From positions 1-64,000 of the forward strand of contig QNQO01000196.1 of assembly GCA_003290165.1 (NCBI GenBank): a stretch of 64,000 bases of DNA, read 5' to 3'. This DNA is from Berberis thunbergii (lineage: Eukaryota > Streptophyta > Magnoliopsida > Ranunculales > Berberidaceae). The position numbers and the translations under genes were made by a program. Shown piece after piece: positions 21,853 to 32,378 of the stretch (the first letter of the stretch is position 1; each line of letters opens with the position of its first letter). The notes under the pieces were generated by a model that did not search any database, was not told the DNA's origin, and saw only the letters and a program-made list of their open reading frames with translations.

Positions 21853-22500
21853 AATGCTCGGGTTTTCGGGGATTTGATCAAAATAGAGGAAACTTTAGAG
21901 TTTCTTACAAGATTTCAGTTGTTATTCTTCAAAGAGGGAGTGATTGAGAGACCCAATTTGGGTTTCTCTCTGCTGCTGGTGGTGGGATTTCAGTCATCAA
22001 GGTTTCTTGAGTAGAGCAATTGTTACTTTGATTTTTGTCACTTTTTTTTTTTGGTTGGGGGAGGGGGGGTTTAATTTATTATACAGGTTTTTGTTAGTAG
22101 GATTAATTGTAAAAACAAGGGGTGGTGTAGGGGGAGAGGGCGCTCCTTTTATTTAGTGATATTTTGTAACTCAAAAAAATAGTCTGTAAAAAGTCTTTGA
22201 ACAAGGGAAGATGAATTTTTAGCTTCAATTGTTTTTGTGATATTTTTTTTAATTCATTTCCAAAGCGATGCTAATTAGAGGTTTAGTTTGAGATTCTTGG
22301 GAAGTTGGATTTTAGCTCCAAAATTTTGTATAATTTATGATGATTTTGTTGCTTAGATTTCATTTTTTTTATATGTGGAAAGCAATTGTGACAGATGAGT
22401 TTGAGGGGTTTCTGGTCTTGATAATGGTTTTCATGTTTAGAGTACCAAAAGCTGAGCAGATTAGGAAATGTAATTTTCTCTTTGGATTCGTTTCCATTTA
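21853..22500 (+). other. 3' UTR and downstream flank of the GRAS gene
   Basis: T-rich and G-rich non-coding sequence (a T-run and G-run at 22041-22070), consistent with a 3' UTR of a few hundred bases. No second gene was seen up to the MITE at 22501. The polyadenylation site was not determined. Confidence 0.45.
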
Positions 22501-22831
22501 GGGTGTGTTTGGTTGCATGAAATTCTATGTCATGGAAATTTATGAGGGGATCACTATATTTTAGACTAAATTGATATATCACTTCACATCCACCATTTGA
22601 TTTTGTGATCAATAGTGGAAATGAAAGTCCCATGAACATGAGAATCACATGCCTTGGGGGGTCAAGGAGTGAGATTTCCATGTTTATGAGACTTCCATTT
22701 CCAACAATAATCACAAAATCAAATGGTGGTCAAATGGTAAATTTGGAGTGATATATCAATTTAGCCTAAAATGTAGTGGCCTCTCATGAATTCTCATGGT
22801 ATATGATTCAATGCAACCAAACACACCCTTA
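22498..22831. mobile_element. Tourist-like (PIF/Harbinger) MITE, 328 bp, TTA TSD
   Basis: Element 22501-22828 has near-perfect terminal inverted repeats GGGTGTGTTTGGTTGCAT and ATGCAACCAAACACACCC, and the 3-bp TSD tta (22498-22500 and 22829-22831), diagnostic for PIF/Harbinger. The inverted homology extends inward (for example ATCACAAAATCAAATGGTGG against CCACCATTTGATTTTGTGAT), so the whole element can fold back. No coding capacity. It lies about 650 bp downstream of the GRAS stop. Confidence 0.93.
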
Positions 22832-22998
22832 GATTGATACATCAATGTTAGACGGGAAAATGTGTCTTGTTCTTTGTTCCTGAAGTTGTTTCTGAATTTG
22901 TGTTTCTTCAGTGTGAAGTTTTCTTTTGATAGGTGACATTTGAAAAGTTGAAAGTGAAATTGTGTTTGTGATAATTTGCTTTTTAACATTTTGTATGG

Positions 22999-23537
22999 TG
23001 ATGCTTCTAATTTTAGTTTCCTAAAAATTCGATCAACAAAATAAATGTTAGATTGTTAAAGACTATTTGTTTGGTGGTCGAAGACATTTTGATGCTTAAG
23101 TCAGTAAATATGTAGGAGATAGAGAGTTTAATCGGGATAGAATTCAGTTACAATTGCATACCTTAGTCGAATGCTCTATTTACCTTATATAGTGGTCGTA
23201 TTAATTCTTTTCATGACTTGAGCATGTGAGGCTTAACAATAAGAGACGTTATCTGTAACAGTCTCTTCATTTATGATGATACATACTTGGAGGAGTAATT
23301 TTCGCCACGACTCTTTTTCTCTGTAACATTCCTCCTTTTTAAGGGAGAGATTTGTTGGGTTTGGATTTGAGCCTCTGACCATGATTTGTTCGGAAGTGCC
23401 CTTTTAGGTTTTAATGATTGAATCTCTGCCTTTTTGGGCTTTGCAAGTCGGCCCTGACTTGAAATACTCGATCATCGTGATAAGCGATCTTTGCCACGTA
23501 TATGATCGTGATGATAGTCCTATTTGATGTATCATTA
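22999..23537 (-). mobile_element. LTR of family 2 (minus strand) with adjoining polypurine tract
   Basis: Reverse-strand match to the LTR at 12357-12869: plus-strand start TGATGCTTCTAATTTTAG, then TGGTCGAAGACATTTTGATG, and end GATGTATCATTA at 23537. It is followed by the polypurine tract read in reverse (GCTACTACCCCGTTAGTTAGTGG). The internal 3' region of the element therefore lies to the right, and this is the 3' LTR of a minus-strand element. Confidence 0.8.
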
Positions 23538-24076
23538 GCTACTACCCCGTTAGTTAGTGGGTATGTTGATGTGGCCACTAACTTTACGATGGTTAGACTT
23601 TCGATTTTATCATTATAGTGCATTTAATGTCGTTAACAGTTGTTGCTACGTTTGTTACCCGATGTTTCGTCTGCCTGTTCATTTCGGCACGATTTTTGAA
23701 GTGTTGTGCAGCCATCGTATCTCACACATTCTTCCATACGCGATTTTTTCGTTGCTCAGCCCTATAAAGAGGGGACATAAAGGTCGTATTTCTTTCTTTA
23801 CATTATTTTCATTCTCATACTTTTATTTTTTTTCTAATTCATTTTTGTCTTTTCACAATGCCTGGTTTCAAGATTCTAAGTGATGATGCGCTTGATACTT
23901 GCGAAGCTTTCTTTTCACCTAAGCGGGTGACGCAACTGACTCTAGATAGTGTTTCCTATGATTATTGATTGAGGGCAAACCTCGAGATCATCTTGTCGGG
24001 AGATGATGACAATACTTGTCGTCCGAGGCCTAGCTACATTGCATTGTATCCTAGCATGTTTCAGTTTGGTCTTAGG
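23538..24076 (+). pseudogene. Antisense accessory ORF (part 1) of a minus-strand family-2 element
   Basis: Follows the LTR and polypurine tract at 22999-23537. ATG at 23858 opens MPGFKILSDDALDTCEAFFS, and the frame then breaks at a stop near 23967. Later comes YIALYPSMFQFGLRL (about 24030-24074), interrupted by the hAT at 24077 and continuing after 27153 with PVPKIFLGVSRLLG. The FGLRLP...LLG block matches the PF04195-like family. The protein reads plus because the retrotransposon itself is on the minus strand. A TATA-like CCCTATAAAGAGG lies at 23760-23772, a possible promoter for this ORF. Confidence 0.65.
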
Positions 24077-25329
24077 TAGGGGTGGGCATGGTCCAGATCA
24101 ATTCCAAATTTGGAAGAAACCTAACTCGAACCGTTTAAAATTAACGGATCAGGTCCGGTCCGGATCCCCTCATTTTGAACATTGGAATCGAACCTAACTC
24201 GAACTGTTTGAAACGGTCCGGTTCCAAACGGTTCAAAATCTACAACAAATCCTTCTATTTGCAATTCACACATACTACAATTCAACATCCAATTCAAACA
24301 GTTTCACCTGTTTGAGTTTTTTCAATCTTTGCCAGCTTTGAAGAAAAACATATTGCATCTGGTGGCAACTTGCTGGCTAGAGTTTCTAAGAGAATTCTCC
24401 TTTCTACAGCACGAACTTCTTGGCTGATCCATTATACAATATTATACACACCAAGAGGAAAATTTGTTAAAGAAGCGGAAAATGAACCTTCATTAAGAGA
24501 AAACAAAAGTGTCCTAACATATTGAATGAGATTAAACCAGTACCTTTCAGATTCATCCCTGAATTTGAATGAGCGCAACACCCTTCCATCTTCAGCTCTT
24601 ATCACCAGTCTACACTAGGGGTGGGCACGGGACGGGATGAGACGAGATATACCCATCCCTATCTCATCCCATTCATACGGGATCGGGACGAGATCAGCGT
24701 GCTGCCTGTGACTGTCGCGAAGATTATCATCACATAAGAGCGTGAAAAATAACTTATTATAATTAGATATAGATGTGGCATGCAAATATAAGGGTAGCCA
24801 CTAAATCCCCTAACAATGAAGTCGAGTGGGCTTGACTTTTAGAAAAGGACATGATAAATGGGACCCACTAAGAGTATTGTATCGCTGTAATGGCCTTCCA
24901 ACTGATTTTACAATTTCATTACTGTGGGAAACAAAATTCATGGTTCCTTGACAAAATGACATTTCATCTTTTGTTATGGAAGAAATATAGATTTATTGGT
25001 AATGCTCTAACATATTCATAATGGTTTACCATCAATACATATATTGTAATTAAAAAAATTATTTTTACAGCCTGGGGCATCTCAAATTCTTGGCTCCGTC
25101 CCTGAATGTTCCCTTCTGAATATGTATTACTCAGTTAATTTTCATTTTTCATCTTTACCTAGGTATTATGAATATTTGGAAGTTAAATAATTGGAGCCAT
25201 TTTTATTGGGAATTCAAGCAACAGTCTGCTATCTTTCTCTTGCTTAATGAATATTTATTTCTTGAAGTAACATTTCTGTTACCACTGAAAACACCATGAG
25301 TTTCTGTCAGTCATCTGTAAGTTTATATG

Positions 25330-25520
25330 AATCATCATCATCATTATCATCAAAGCCCATTCCCGAGATTTTCGGGGTCGGCTACATGAATTTTGGTTCT
25401 CCAAGAAATGCGATCTTCCCACATTTCCACACCTAATCCAAGCTCAATGATATCTTCATTCACCGTCTTCATCCAAGTTTTCAACGGTCGTCCCCTCCGT
25501 CTACCCCCTCCATTAACATG
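25330..25520 (-). mobile_element. RTE-clade LINE 3' end fragment
   Basis: On the minus strand it ends CATGTAGCCGACCCCGAAAA, then CTCGGGAATGGGCTTTGATGATAATGATGATGATG. This is a widespread plant repeat end with a GATGAT tail that I associate with RTE-type LINEs. No coding part was seen. Clade assignment is from memory. Confidence 0.5.
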
Positions 25521-25529
25521 CCAATCTAA

Positions 25530-25735
25530 ACATAAGGAATAAATAATGTAAATAAAAAATAAATAAGTAAATAAATAATAAATATTTATTATGAATAAAA
25601 ATAAAAAATAAAATTTTATTTATGTAAGTTTATATGAATAAAAATAAAAATAAATAATGTAATAAAAATAATAAATAATAAGTTTATATGAATAAAAATA
25701 AAAAATAAAAAATAAATATTAAAAAAATAGCTCGG
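25530..25735. repeat. AT-rich low-complexity (AAATAAATAATAAA)n
   Basis: Irregular repeats of AATAAATAAA and TTTATATGAATAAAAATAAAA inside the nested hAT-like element. Confidence 0.85.
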
Positions 25736-27152
25736 GACGGGACGGGATTGAAAATCTTCATCCCATCCCATCCCATTCTAGAACGGGATAGGACGGGATC
25801 GGGATCGCAGGATGGGATGCCCACCCCTAACCTGCACTGCTGAAATTGTTAAGGGGTTCAAGAATAAATAAATAAGTAATAATAATACTTATATAATATT
25901 TACCCATTAAAATTTTTTATGCATAATTCTGCACCGTTAGTGAAATCTACTGTCAACTATAATGAACCCCAACATCTCTTACCAATTTACCATGATGATC
26001 ATACACTAATTATGCAATCAATCTTATGATATTTCTTGGTTACCAGCATTAAATAATTACTCCCAACAATCTTGTTGCTAATGTCGCTCCTCTAGATCTC
26101 TAGTCAATTTCGACGTTATTTCCGAACTATCTTCATTTCAGCGAAACATTAGCTTAAAGGATGATATTGAAGTAGAAATTGTAATGTTTCTAATTGTTCA
26201 ACCATAATTCATATACATTACATGCAATATACAATCCGTAAAAGATAAGAATCACACTAGCACTTAACTTTTCAAAAACAGAATTGTAAAAAAAAATTTG
26301 GTGAATTTTTATTTACCCTTGAATTTCAAGAAATTGGGGTCTGAGCTCATCTCCAACCCCAATTGCATCTAAATCCTTCCAGCCATTCTTGAATAGGGTC
26401 AACGACGTTCCACCTGTTCGAAGTGAATCGACCTGCTCCAACACTAAGGATCAAACACCAAGCCTAAAAACATAATTAAATCTTGTAAGTTTTCATTCAA
26501 CTAAAACATTTAAGGGAGATAGTGTGTGATTTGTACCTTTGAAGGGATAGAGTAGTGGCAAGACCAGCAATTCCAGCACCAACAATGACCACATCCTCCT
26601 TCCGAGGTTCGACGAATGATGAAGAAATGGGGTTTGTAGTTAGAGATTGGATTGGAAAAGGAGAGTTTCTTCTTGTTGTTGTTGTAGTGGGTAAGTGGAG
26701 GTCAGGTGAGTGAGATGGAGAAGGTGAGATTGGGAAGTGAAGAAGAGCAAGAGCTGAAAAGGTGAGATGGAGAAGCTGAGATTGCGAAATTTCCACTCAG
26801 TTCATTCACTAACGACGCTAGTGATGGAGGCGAAAAGAGAGAGAAAGAGAGTTACGAAGAAGAAGAGATGGGGGAGCAGTGATGGCGAAAAAGCGTTTGA
26901 AATGGTGATGGAGGAGAAAGAGAGTTAGCAAAAGTTAGTATTTAGGTTTTTAGTTTGCAAATGTGATTTGAAACGGGTCCAACCTGGACCGTTTCTTTTT
27001 AAATAATAAGAACCGGGACCGGACCATTTTATAACGGACCCGGACTGATCCGAACCGTATCTACAACACAAAATTAAAATCCGGACCGTTTAGAGCAAAA
27101 CGGTCCGATTCGGTTTGAACCCGCGGATCCTCGACTCGATTGCCCACCCCTA

Positions 27153-27515
27153 GTCTTAGGCTTCCAGTCCCAAAGATCTTTTTAGGAGTATCTAGACTTC
27201 TTGGGCATCGTTCCTACTCTAATGGGCTAATGGCTGGAAAGTGATGGTTGCAACTTTGGTGAGGGTCATTCTATCCATGGTTCCTATGATTATCAGGGTT
27301 TCACATTTCGTGGTGGGATTTAATGTAAATAACAACCACACTTACTATCTTTGCTTTCCTTCCTGTTTTAAGAAACTTAAGGATGACTATAGGGGTTGGT
27401 CGAGGTCCTGATTTTACGCGTCAAACACAATCAGTATATTATGTGGTCGATCTGAAAACTCAAGATGAATGAACTGTCCTTGAATGTGGAGGAGCAAGAG
27501 TTTTGTGATCAGTTT
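27153..27515 (+). pseudogene. Antisense accessory ORF (part 2) after Pack-hAT 1
   Basis: Resumes the reading interrupted at 24076: PVPKIFLGVSRLLG, then ITTTLTIFAFLPVL and a basic/acidic tail, with stops. Similar to the copy at 63560-63880 (VVGFNVNNNRTCYLHS). Cut on the right by an LTR of family 1. Confidence 0.6.
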
Positions 27516-28188
27516 TGATGTAGTCGATTTCTACTCCCATTTCTCCTTGCTTACCTAGACCTACACAGGTAGCAAACGTGAGCCAAAAACCACCATGTGG
27601 TGGTCGATAGCACTCCGATGCTTAAGTTACATAAGGCTTAGGAGAGATTTATAACTGTAAACTTGGTTATATTGCATACATCTAGTTCATCAACCTTATC
27701 TCCCTTTTATAGTGAAGGAGTTCTTGTTCGGCAAGGCCTTTGGTGACGTAGTTTAGGAAAAGTGATCTTGTTGTGGAGATCCTTTCCTAATTGGGAGCTA
27801 TCCATGTGGGATAGTTTACCTACACGACTCGTGCTCACTTATCACAAGGAAGTTTTCTTACCTGACTTATACTCTAATATATGTTTCCTAGTTAGATATA
27901 ATGTGTTTCTGGCCTGCCAATCTTGGGTAGATCACTCAGATACCTGCCTTAGAGATCTTTACCAGGTATTGAGCCTGACCGCATGACGTGTGGGCTTATT
28001 GGCTCATTGCAACTCGGACCCGACTGTCTAGATTCTGCCAATGATGGGCTTACTATTGTTTGGGCCTCGCTGGATTGAGCCTACAATTGTGTCTGTTTTG
28101 TTTTGTTGAGATTATCATGACACGTGTACAGTGCTGATCAGATGATGATTTGATGTATTATCATCTACTCCCCTCGAGTTAGTGGACT
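27516..28188 (-). mobile_element. LTR of family 1 (minus strand) with polypurine tract
   Basis: 27516-28163 (648 bp) is the reverse complement of the 7713-8358 family: plus-strand start TGATGTAGTCGATTTC, end GATGTATTATCA. It is followed by the reversed polypurine tract TCTACTCCCCTCGAGTTAGTGG (28164-28185). The element's internal part is missing; family-2 LTR sequence begins at about 28189, so this copy is truncated. No TSD was found. Confidence 0.8.
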
Positions 28189-28958
28189 TCTAACTATGAC
28201 TTGTTCTAAATGGCCCTTTTGGGCTTTAATGATTGCACTGCCATTTTAGGCTTTGCGAGTCGGCCTTGTCTTGAAATAAGTGATATTTGCCACGTTTATG
28301 ATCGTGATGATAGTCCTATTTGATGTATCATCATCTACTCCCCCTTAGTGGGTATGCTGACGTGGCCACTAACTCTATGACGATTGGACAACATTTAATG
28401 TCGTTAACAGTTGCCGCTACGTTTGTTACCCAATGTCTCATCCGCCTATTTGTTTCGACACGATTTTTAGAATTTTGTGCGACTATCGTATCTCGCACAT
28501 TCTTTCATAAGCTATCTTTTCATTGTTCAGCCCTATAAAAAGGGGATATGAGGGCCGTATTTCTCTATTTATGTTTCTTCATTCTTAGACTTTGATTTTT
28601 TTTCTCTGATTCGTTTATGTCTTTTCACAATGTCTGGTTTAAGATTAAGTGGTGAAGCGCTTGATACTTGCGAAGCTTTCTTTTCGCCTAAGCGGGCAAC
28701 ACAAGTGACTCTAGATAGTGTTCACTATGATTATTGATTGTCGTCTGACCTCTAGATCATATTGCTCGGAGATGATGACAATCCTTGTCGTCTGAGGCCT
28801 GGCTAGGTTGCATTTTACCATGGCATGTTTCAGTCAGGTCTTAAGGATGATTATAGGGGCTCTTCTTCTTGTTTTAAGAAACTTAAGGATGATTATAGGG
28901 GCTGATCGACGTTCTAGTTTTATGCGTCCATCATTTCTGGCTATTTCAAGTTACGCAA
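28189..28958 (+). pseudogene. Second copy: partial family-2 LTR and antisense-ORF fragment
   Basis: 28189-28333 matches the start of LTR family 2 on the minus strand, ending GATGTATCATCA. It is followed by the reversed polypurine tract, then a TATA-like CCCTATAAAAAGG and the antisense protein from 28630 (MSGLRLSGEALDTCEAFFSP). Later, at about 28850-28900, a GATTATAGGGGCT-containing segment is tandemly duplicated. Truncated at about 28958 by another LTR. Confidence 0.6.
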
Positions 28959-28959
28959 T

Positions 28960-29506
28960 CAGTATCAATCCGTCCAAGTCTCATTTTCCTGAGAGTTTGA
29001 CCTACAAAACAAATGTTAGACTGCCAAATACCACTTTTTGGTGGTCGAAGGCATTTTGATGCTTAAGTCAGCAACTCTATTTGAAGAATAAAGAAAATCT
29101 AGACAAAACTTTGTTAAAGTTGTATACCTTTGTCAAATATTCTTTTACCTTGTATAATGGTCGTTGTTAATTCTCTGTGTGACTTAAGCATGTCAGACAC
29201 AATAAAATGAGATATTTCTTGTAACAGTGTCCACCTTTATGGATATGCGTCTGTGGAAGCGTAACTCCCTCCACAACTCTTTTTTATGCAATGTTCCTCT
29301 TCTTTATTAGAGAACTTGTGTTGGGCCCAGATTTGGGCTTTGACTCGTTCGAGCCTGGACTTGGGCTTTGATTATGCCTTCTTGTAGTGAGCCTTGTTTG
29401 GACCTGTATGATCGGTTTTAAACCTTTTTGGGGCACCAGATCGTTGTGATGAATGTTTTCTGCCATGTGTATGGTGGCGATGTCGGTCTATCTTGATGTA
29501 TCATTA
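28960..29506 (-). mobile_element. LTR of family 2 (minus strand)
   Basis: Contains GACTGCCAAATACCACTTTT and TGGTCGAAGGCATTTTGATG as in the other family-2 LTRs and ends TTGATGTATCATTA at 29506, followed by a reversed polypurine tract GCTACTCCCCCTAGTTAGTGG. The left border is estimated because the LTR 3' end has diverged. Confidence 0.7.
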
Positions 29507-31250
29507 GCTACTCCCCCTAGTTAGTGGGTATGTTCATGTATCCTGTGTGGCGGTTTTATTTTCGATTTCAACATTACGACACATTTAGTGCTCTAATTAT
29601 ATGTTGCTGTTGTTGTCTCTCCGATGTTCCATCCGCCTTCACGTTTTAGCGCAATTTCTGGGATTCCGTGTGACTATCATATCTTGCACGTTCTCCTAAG
29701 GGTGGACCTTTCGTTGCTCGTCCTTATAAAAGAAGAAGTTGAGTATGGGTTTACTCTCTTTTACATCTCTTCAATTTCCAGTTGTTGATTCCTTAATTTC
29801 TCACGTTTGCTTTGCGATCGTTTCTAGCTTCAGGGTTTTGAGTGGCAATGTTCTTTATGTTTGTTAAACTTTCTTTTCGCCAAAGCAGACAATGCATGCG
29901 ACTTTGGATGACATCCATCATGATTATTCGTTGTCGGCCGATCTAAAAATCATTCTCCCCAAATACGTCCACAACATGAGTATATCGCTTTGTACCCTAG
30001 TATGTTTCATTCTAGCTTTAGGCTTTCGATTCCTGCGATTATCTGGGAGTACCTTGACTTGGTGGGTATCATCCCCGCCTAACTTCTTCCTAATGGTTGG
30101 AAAGATATGATTGCGACCTTAACAAGGGCTACCGCATCCAGTATCTTTATGAATGTCAGAGTTTTGCATTCCTTGATGGGGTTTAGCGTAAATGCTAATC
30201 GCACTGATTATATTTGCTCTTTATTTTGTTTCAAATGCCTGTGAGAGGAGTATGGGGGTTGGTCGAGGTCCTTGTTTTATGCGTCCATTGCTTTAAATTA
30301 TTTTAGGTTGCGCGAAAATCAGATTCTATGGTGGGAGCCTAAGAGAGTCGAGTTGTCACTATCGTTGGAAGAACATGAGTTCTGTAGTCGGTTTGGCAAT
30401 CTTCCCCGAGTCTCAGTGGAAGATTTCCTTACTATATGGATGCCATTATTTGTAGTGGCTTGTATTCGTCGGGTGAGGTGGGTCGCGTGTAGCCTATTGT
30501 CGGCCGTGCCTTGGAGGTGACTGTTGCACGTGTTGGTGATTAGATGTTGGTAGCAAAGAGGGTTCTGTTGATGAGCTTGTAAGCCGAATTACTTCTGTCG
30601 CTGTCAGAGGTTCTAGGAGTACTGGCTCGATTGTTAGGAAAATGAAAGTTCTCATGCCTCCCAGCCCTTCTAAGATGTTGGCTATTAGTTTTGGTCGTGT
30701 TTCGAAGAAGAAAAAGCTCGCCACATCGATTTTTGACGCTGTTAGGGCTCCTTCTCCTATTTTTTTAGAAAATGAGGTCGTAGTTCGGAGGATGACTTTT
30801 TTGCCCGAGAGGATGAGGAAGTAGATCAAGTTCTTGAAAGGAGCAAGAAGGAGGTTTCCCGTCCTTTAAATGACCGTGAGAAAAGTCTTGTTGCCTCGTA
30901 TGGTTTGCTAGTTTCCGTTGACCTGATGATTGATGACTCTTGCATTATTGAAAATAAAATGCTTTAGCATGGTCTTTGTCAGTTTGAGAATCCAAAGGGT
31001 ATTAAGACCTTGGATGACTTCGAGTATGATCCGACACTAGAGGATCGAGTTGTTACTCGAGCTCGGGGCTTCAAAATCCCCGTTTCTTCTGTTGTTGCTG
31101 AGACCTCGGGATCGCCTGCTACTCCCTCCACTTCTCATCCTATTTTGGCTGGCATCGGGAAGTTCTGTTAGCCTTCTGATATTGATGTGTAGGACCCCAA
31201 AAAATTCCTTTATCCTGGACCCGTTTCAGGTCATGCCCACCCTTAGTAAG
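29507..31250 (+). pseudogene. Third copy: antisense accessory ORF, longest version
   Basis: A TATA-like CCTTATAAAAGAAG (29723) precedes the ORF. From about 29830 the broken frame reads SFSPKQTMHATLDDIHHDYS, then LRLSGS (about 30030), GVGRGPCFMRP (about 30265), LSLEEHEFCSRFGNLPRVSVEDF (about 30360-30430, quoted in part) and a charged C-terminal region extending to about 31170. The EHEFC...LP block also appears reversed at 11500-11400. This copy shows that the intact protein would have an N-terminal PF04195-like domain and a long hydrophilic tail. Many stops; dead. Confidence 0.6.
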
Positions 31251-31269
31251 AAGGTGAGGAAATTTGGGG

Positions 31270-32378
31270 AGATATGAAAATAAGAAGAAGAGAGAGTTTT
31301 TCTCACTTTGTTATTGGCAGGTTACGCATGACTATCTTGAAAGAGCTCTTGGGATCTCTACACTTCATCACAGATCTATGGTTTACAACATCTTAAATTT
31401 GCAGATCTGTTCAAGAAGTGAATCTTGAAGTTATGCTCAGGCGATTCTAGGTTGATGGATCTCATTGGCCAGACTACTAGTCTATCCAATCCCTTTTGTG
31501 GTGAGACTGTAGAAGGCAAAAAAGAAACTGAATCGAATGGAGACCCAAAGTTGCCGAATGAACTGTTTGAAGGTATTGAGGCTACATGTTGAACCTATAG
31601 TGATAAGTTTGAGAAATTGTGGTTGAAAAAACCCTAGCATTGAGGATGGCAAGAAAGAGATAGTGAGGCTGTGAACACATATCAAATGGAGGGGAACCAA
31701 CAAATCTCTGCAAATGCTCCACAAATGGACTGGGCAGCTGCATTGAAACATAATATAAATAATTGAGTTACAAAGTTGAGGTATGAACCTCCCGCGGTTT
31801 TTTAGGAGAGGACGATAATATAGATCAATACCTCTGAGTTTGAGACGAGAATATAAGAGTGTGAGCGCCTTGTCATCGGGAGATCTGTAGGCAAACGATT
31901 GGCTTATGGGTATGTACGAGACTTTCTACCTCGTGCATGGAGTTCTTACAGTTTTGAGATGAATATTCATGGTGATAGAACCTTTTATTTTCAAGTTTAA
32001 GGAAGAGGCTATGAGGAGTGGAGTTCTGGAACATGGTACCATTCACCTTGCAAGTCGCTTATTTGTTTTGATACCATGGAATTTGATGTTGGAGGATGAA
32101 AATGAAATCATGAACTCGATACCTATATGGGTTATTTTAAAAAAGGTTCCCTTGTTTATCTGGAATCCTGAAGGGTTGCAAAAGATTGCAAGTGCAATTG
32201 GGAACCCATTGATGCTCGATAAAGCAACGAGAAATAGGTAAAGACTATCACTTGCACGAGTTTGTGTTGAAATAGATTTTAACAAGTTTTCCAAAACGAT
32301 TTCACTCACCATTAATGAAAAGCTAAAAAGTGGTGGAGGTGTAGTATTCTTGGATACCAGGTGTAATGTATGTGCGAG
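31270..32378 (+). pseudogene. LINE (L1-type) ORF1 fragment with DUF4283-like domain
   Basis: Frames at 31880-32340 read GYVRDFLPRAWSSYSFEMNI, EEAMRSGVLEHGTIHLASR, IPIWVILKKVPLFIWNPEGL and IASAIGNPLMLDKATRNR, then LARVCVEIDFNK. This is the DUF4283-type RNA-binding domain of plant L1 ORF1 proteins. One stop separates 32241 from the next segment. The LINE is interrupted at 32378 by the Athila-type element (TSD gcgag) and resumes at 37940. Probably one old LINE spans 31270-46220 once insertions are ignored. Confidence 0.75.

Larger units (their letters stand above)
24608..25837. mobile_element. hAT-like element nested in Pack-hAT 1 (1,214 bp)
   Basis: Element 24616-25829 starts TAGGGGTGGGCACGGGACGGG and ends GGGATGCCCACCCCTA, giving matching inverted termini. 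Its subterminal repeats are of a different type (GGGACGGGAT/ATCCCATCCC). The flanking 8-mers gtctacac and acctgcac agree at 5 of 8, all three differences being transitions, so the TSD is decayed. It splits exon 3 of the captured monooxygenase. The interior holds an RTE LINE end and AT-rich repeats. Confidence 0.75.
24310..26796 (-). pseudogene. Captured FAD-dependent monooxygenase fragment (CTF2/MO-like), 4 exons, inside Pack-hAT 1
   Basis: Exon 1 (about 26796-26538) encodes a Ser/Pro/Thr-rich N-terminus like a plastid transit region, then EDVVIVGAGIAGLATTLSLQ with the GxGxxG dinucleotide-binding motif. Exon 2 (26463-26317) reads VLEQVDSLRTGGTSLTLFKN then GWKDLDAIGVGDELRPQFLE. Exon 3 (about 24615-24544, cut by the nested element) reads IRAEDGRVLRSFKFRDE. 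Exon 4 (about 24430-24310) reads EVRAVERRILLETLASKLPP. GT-AG borders are visible, so genomic DNA rather than mRNA was captured. The order matches plant FAD monooxygenases related to zeaxanthin epoxidase. A stop in exon 2 and the missing C-terminal half make it non-functional. Confidence 0.85.
24069..27160 (+). mobile_element. Pack-hAT 1: gene-capturing hAT (3,076 bp) with perfect 8-bp TSD
   Basis: Element 24077-27152. Exact 8-bp TSD gtcttagg at 24069-24076 and 27153-27160. Terminal inverted repeats are TAGGGGTGGGCA on both ends. Subterminal regions on both sides are packed with AACGGTCCGG / GGACCGTTT / GAACCGTTT motifs, probable transposase-binding repeats. No transposase. It carries four exons of an FAD monooxygenase gene on the minus strand, introns retained, and a nested hAT-like element at 24616-25829. 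It has the same termini and subterminal layout as 50589-54008 and, inverted, 55515-57810. Confidence 0.93.

Noticed and set aside
24616..25829. A fourth gene-capturing member of the TAGGGGTGGGCA family
   Set aside because: The outer 12 bp agree but subterminal repeats are different (GGGACGGGAT type), the TSD is decayed and no captured gene is visible.
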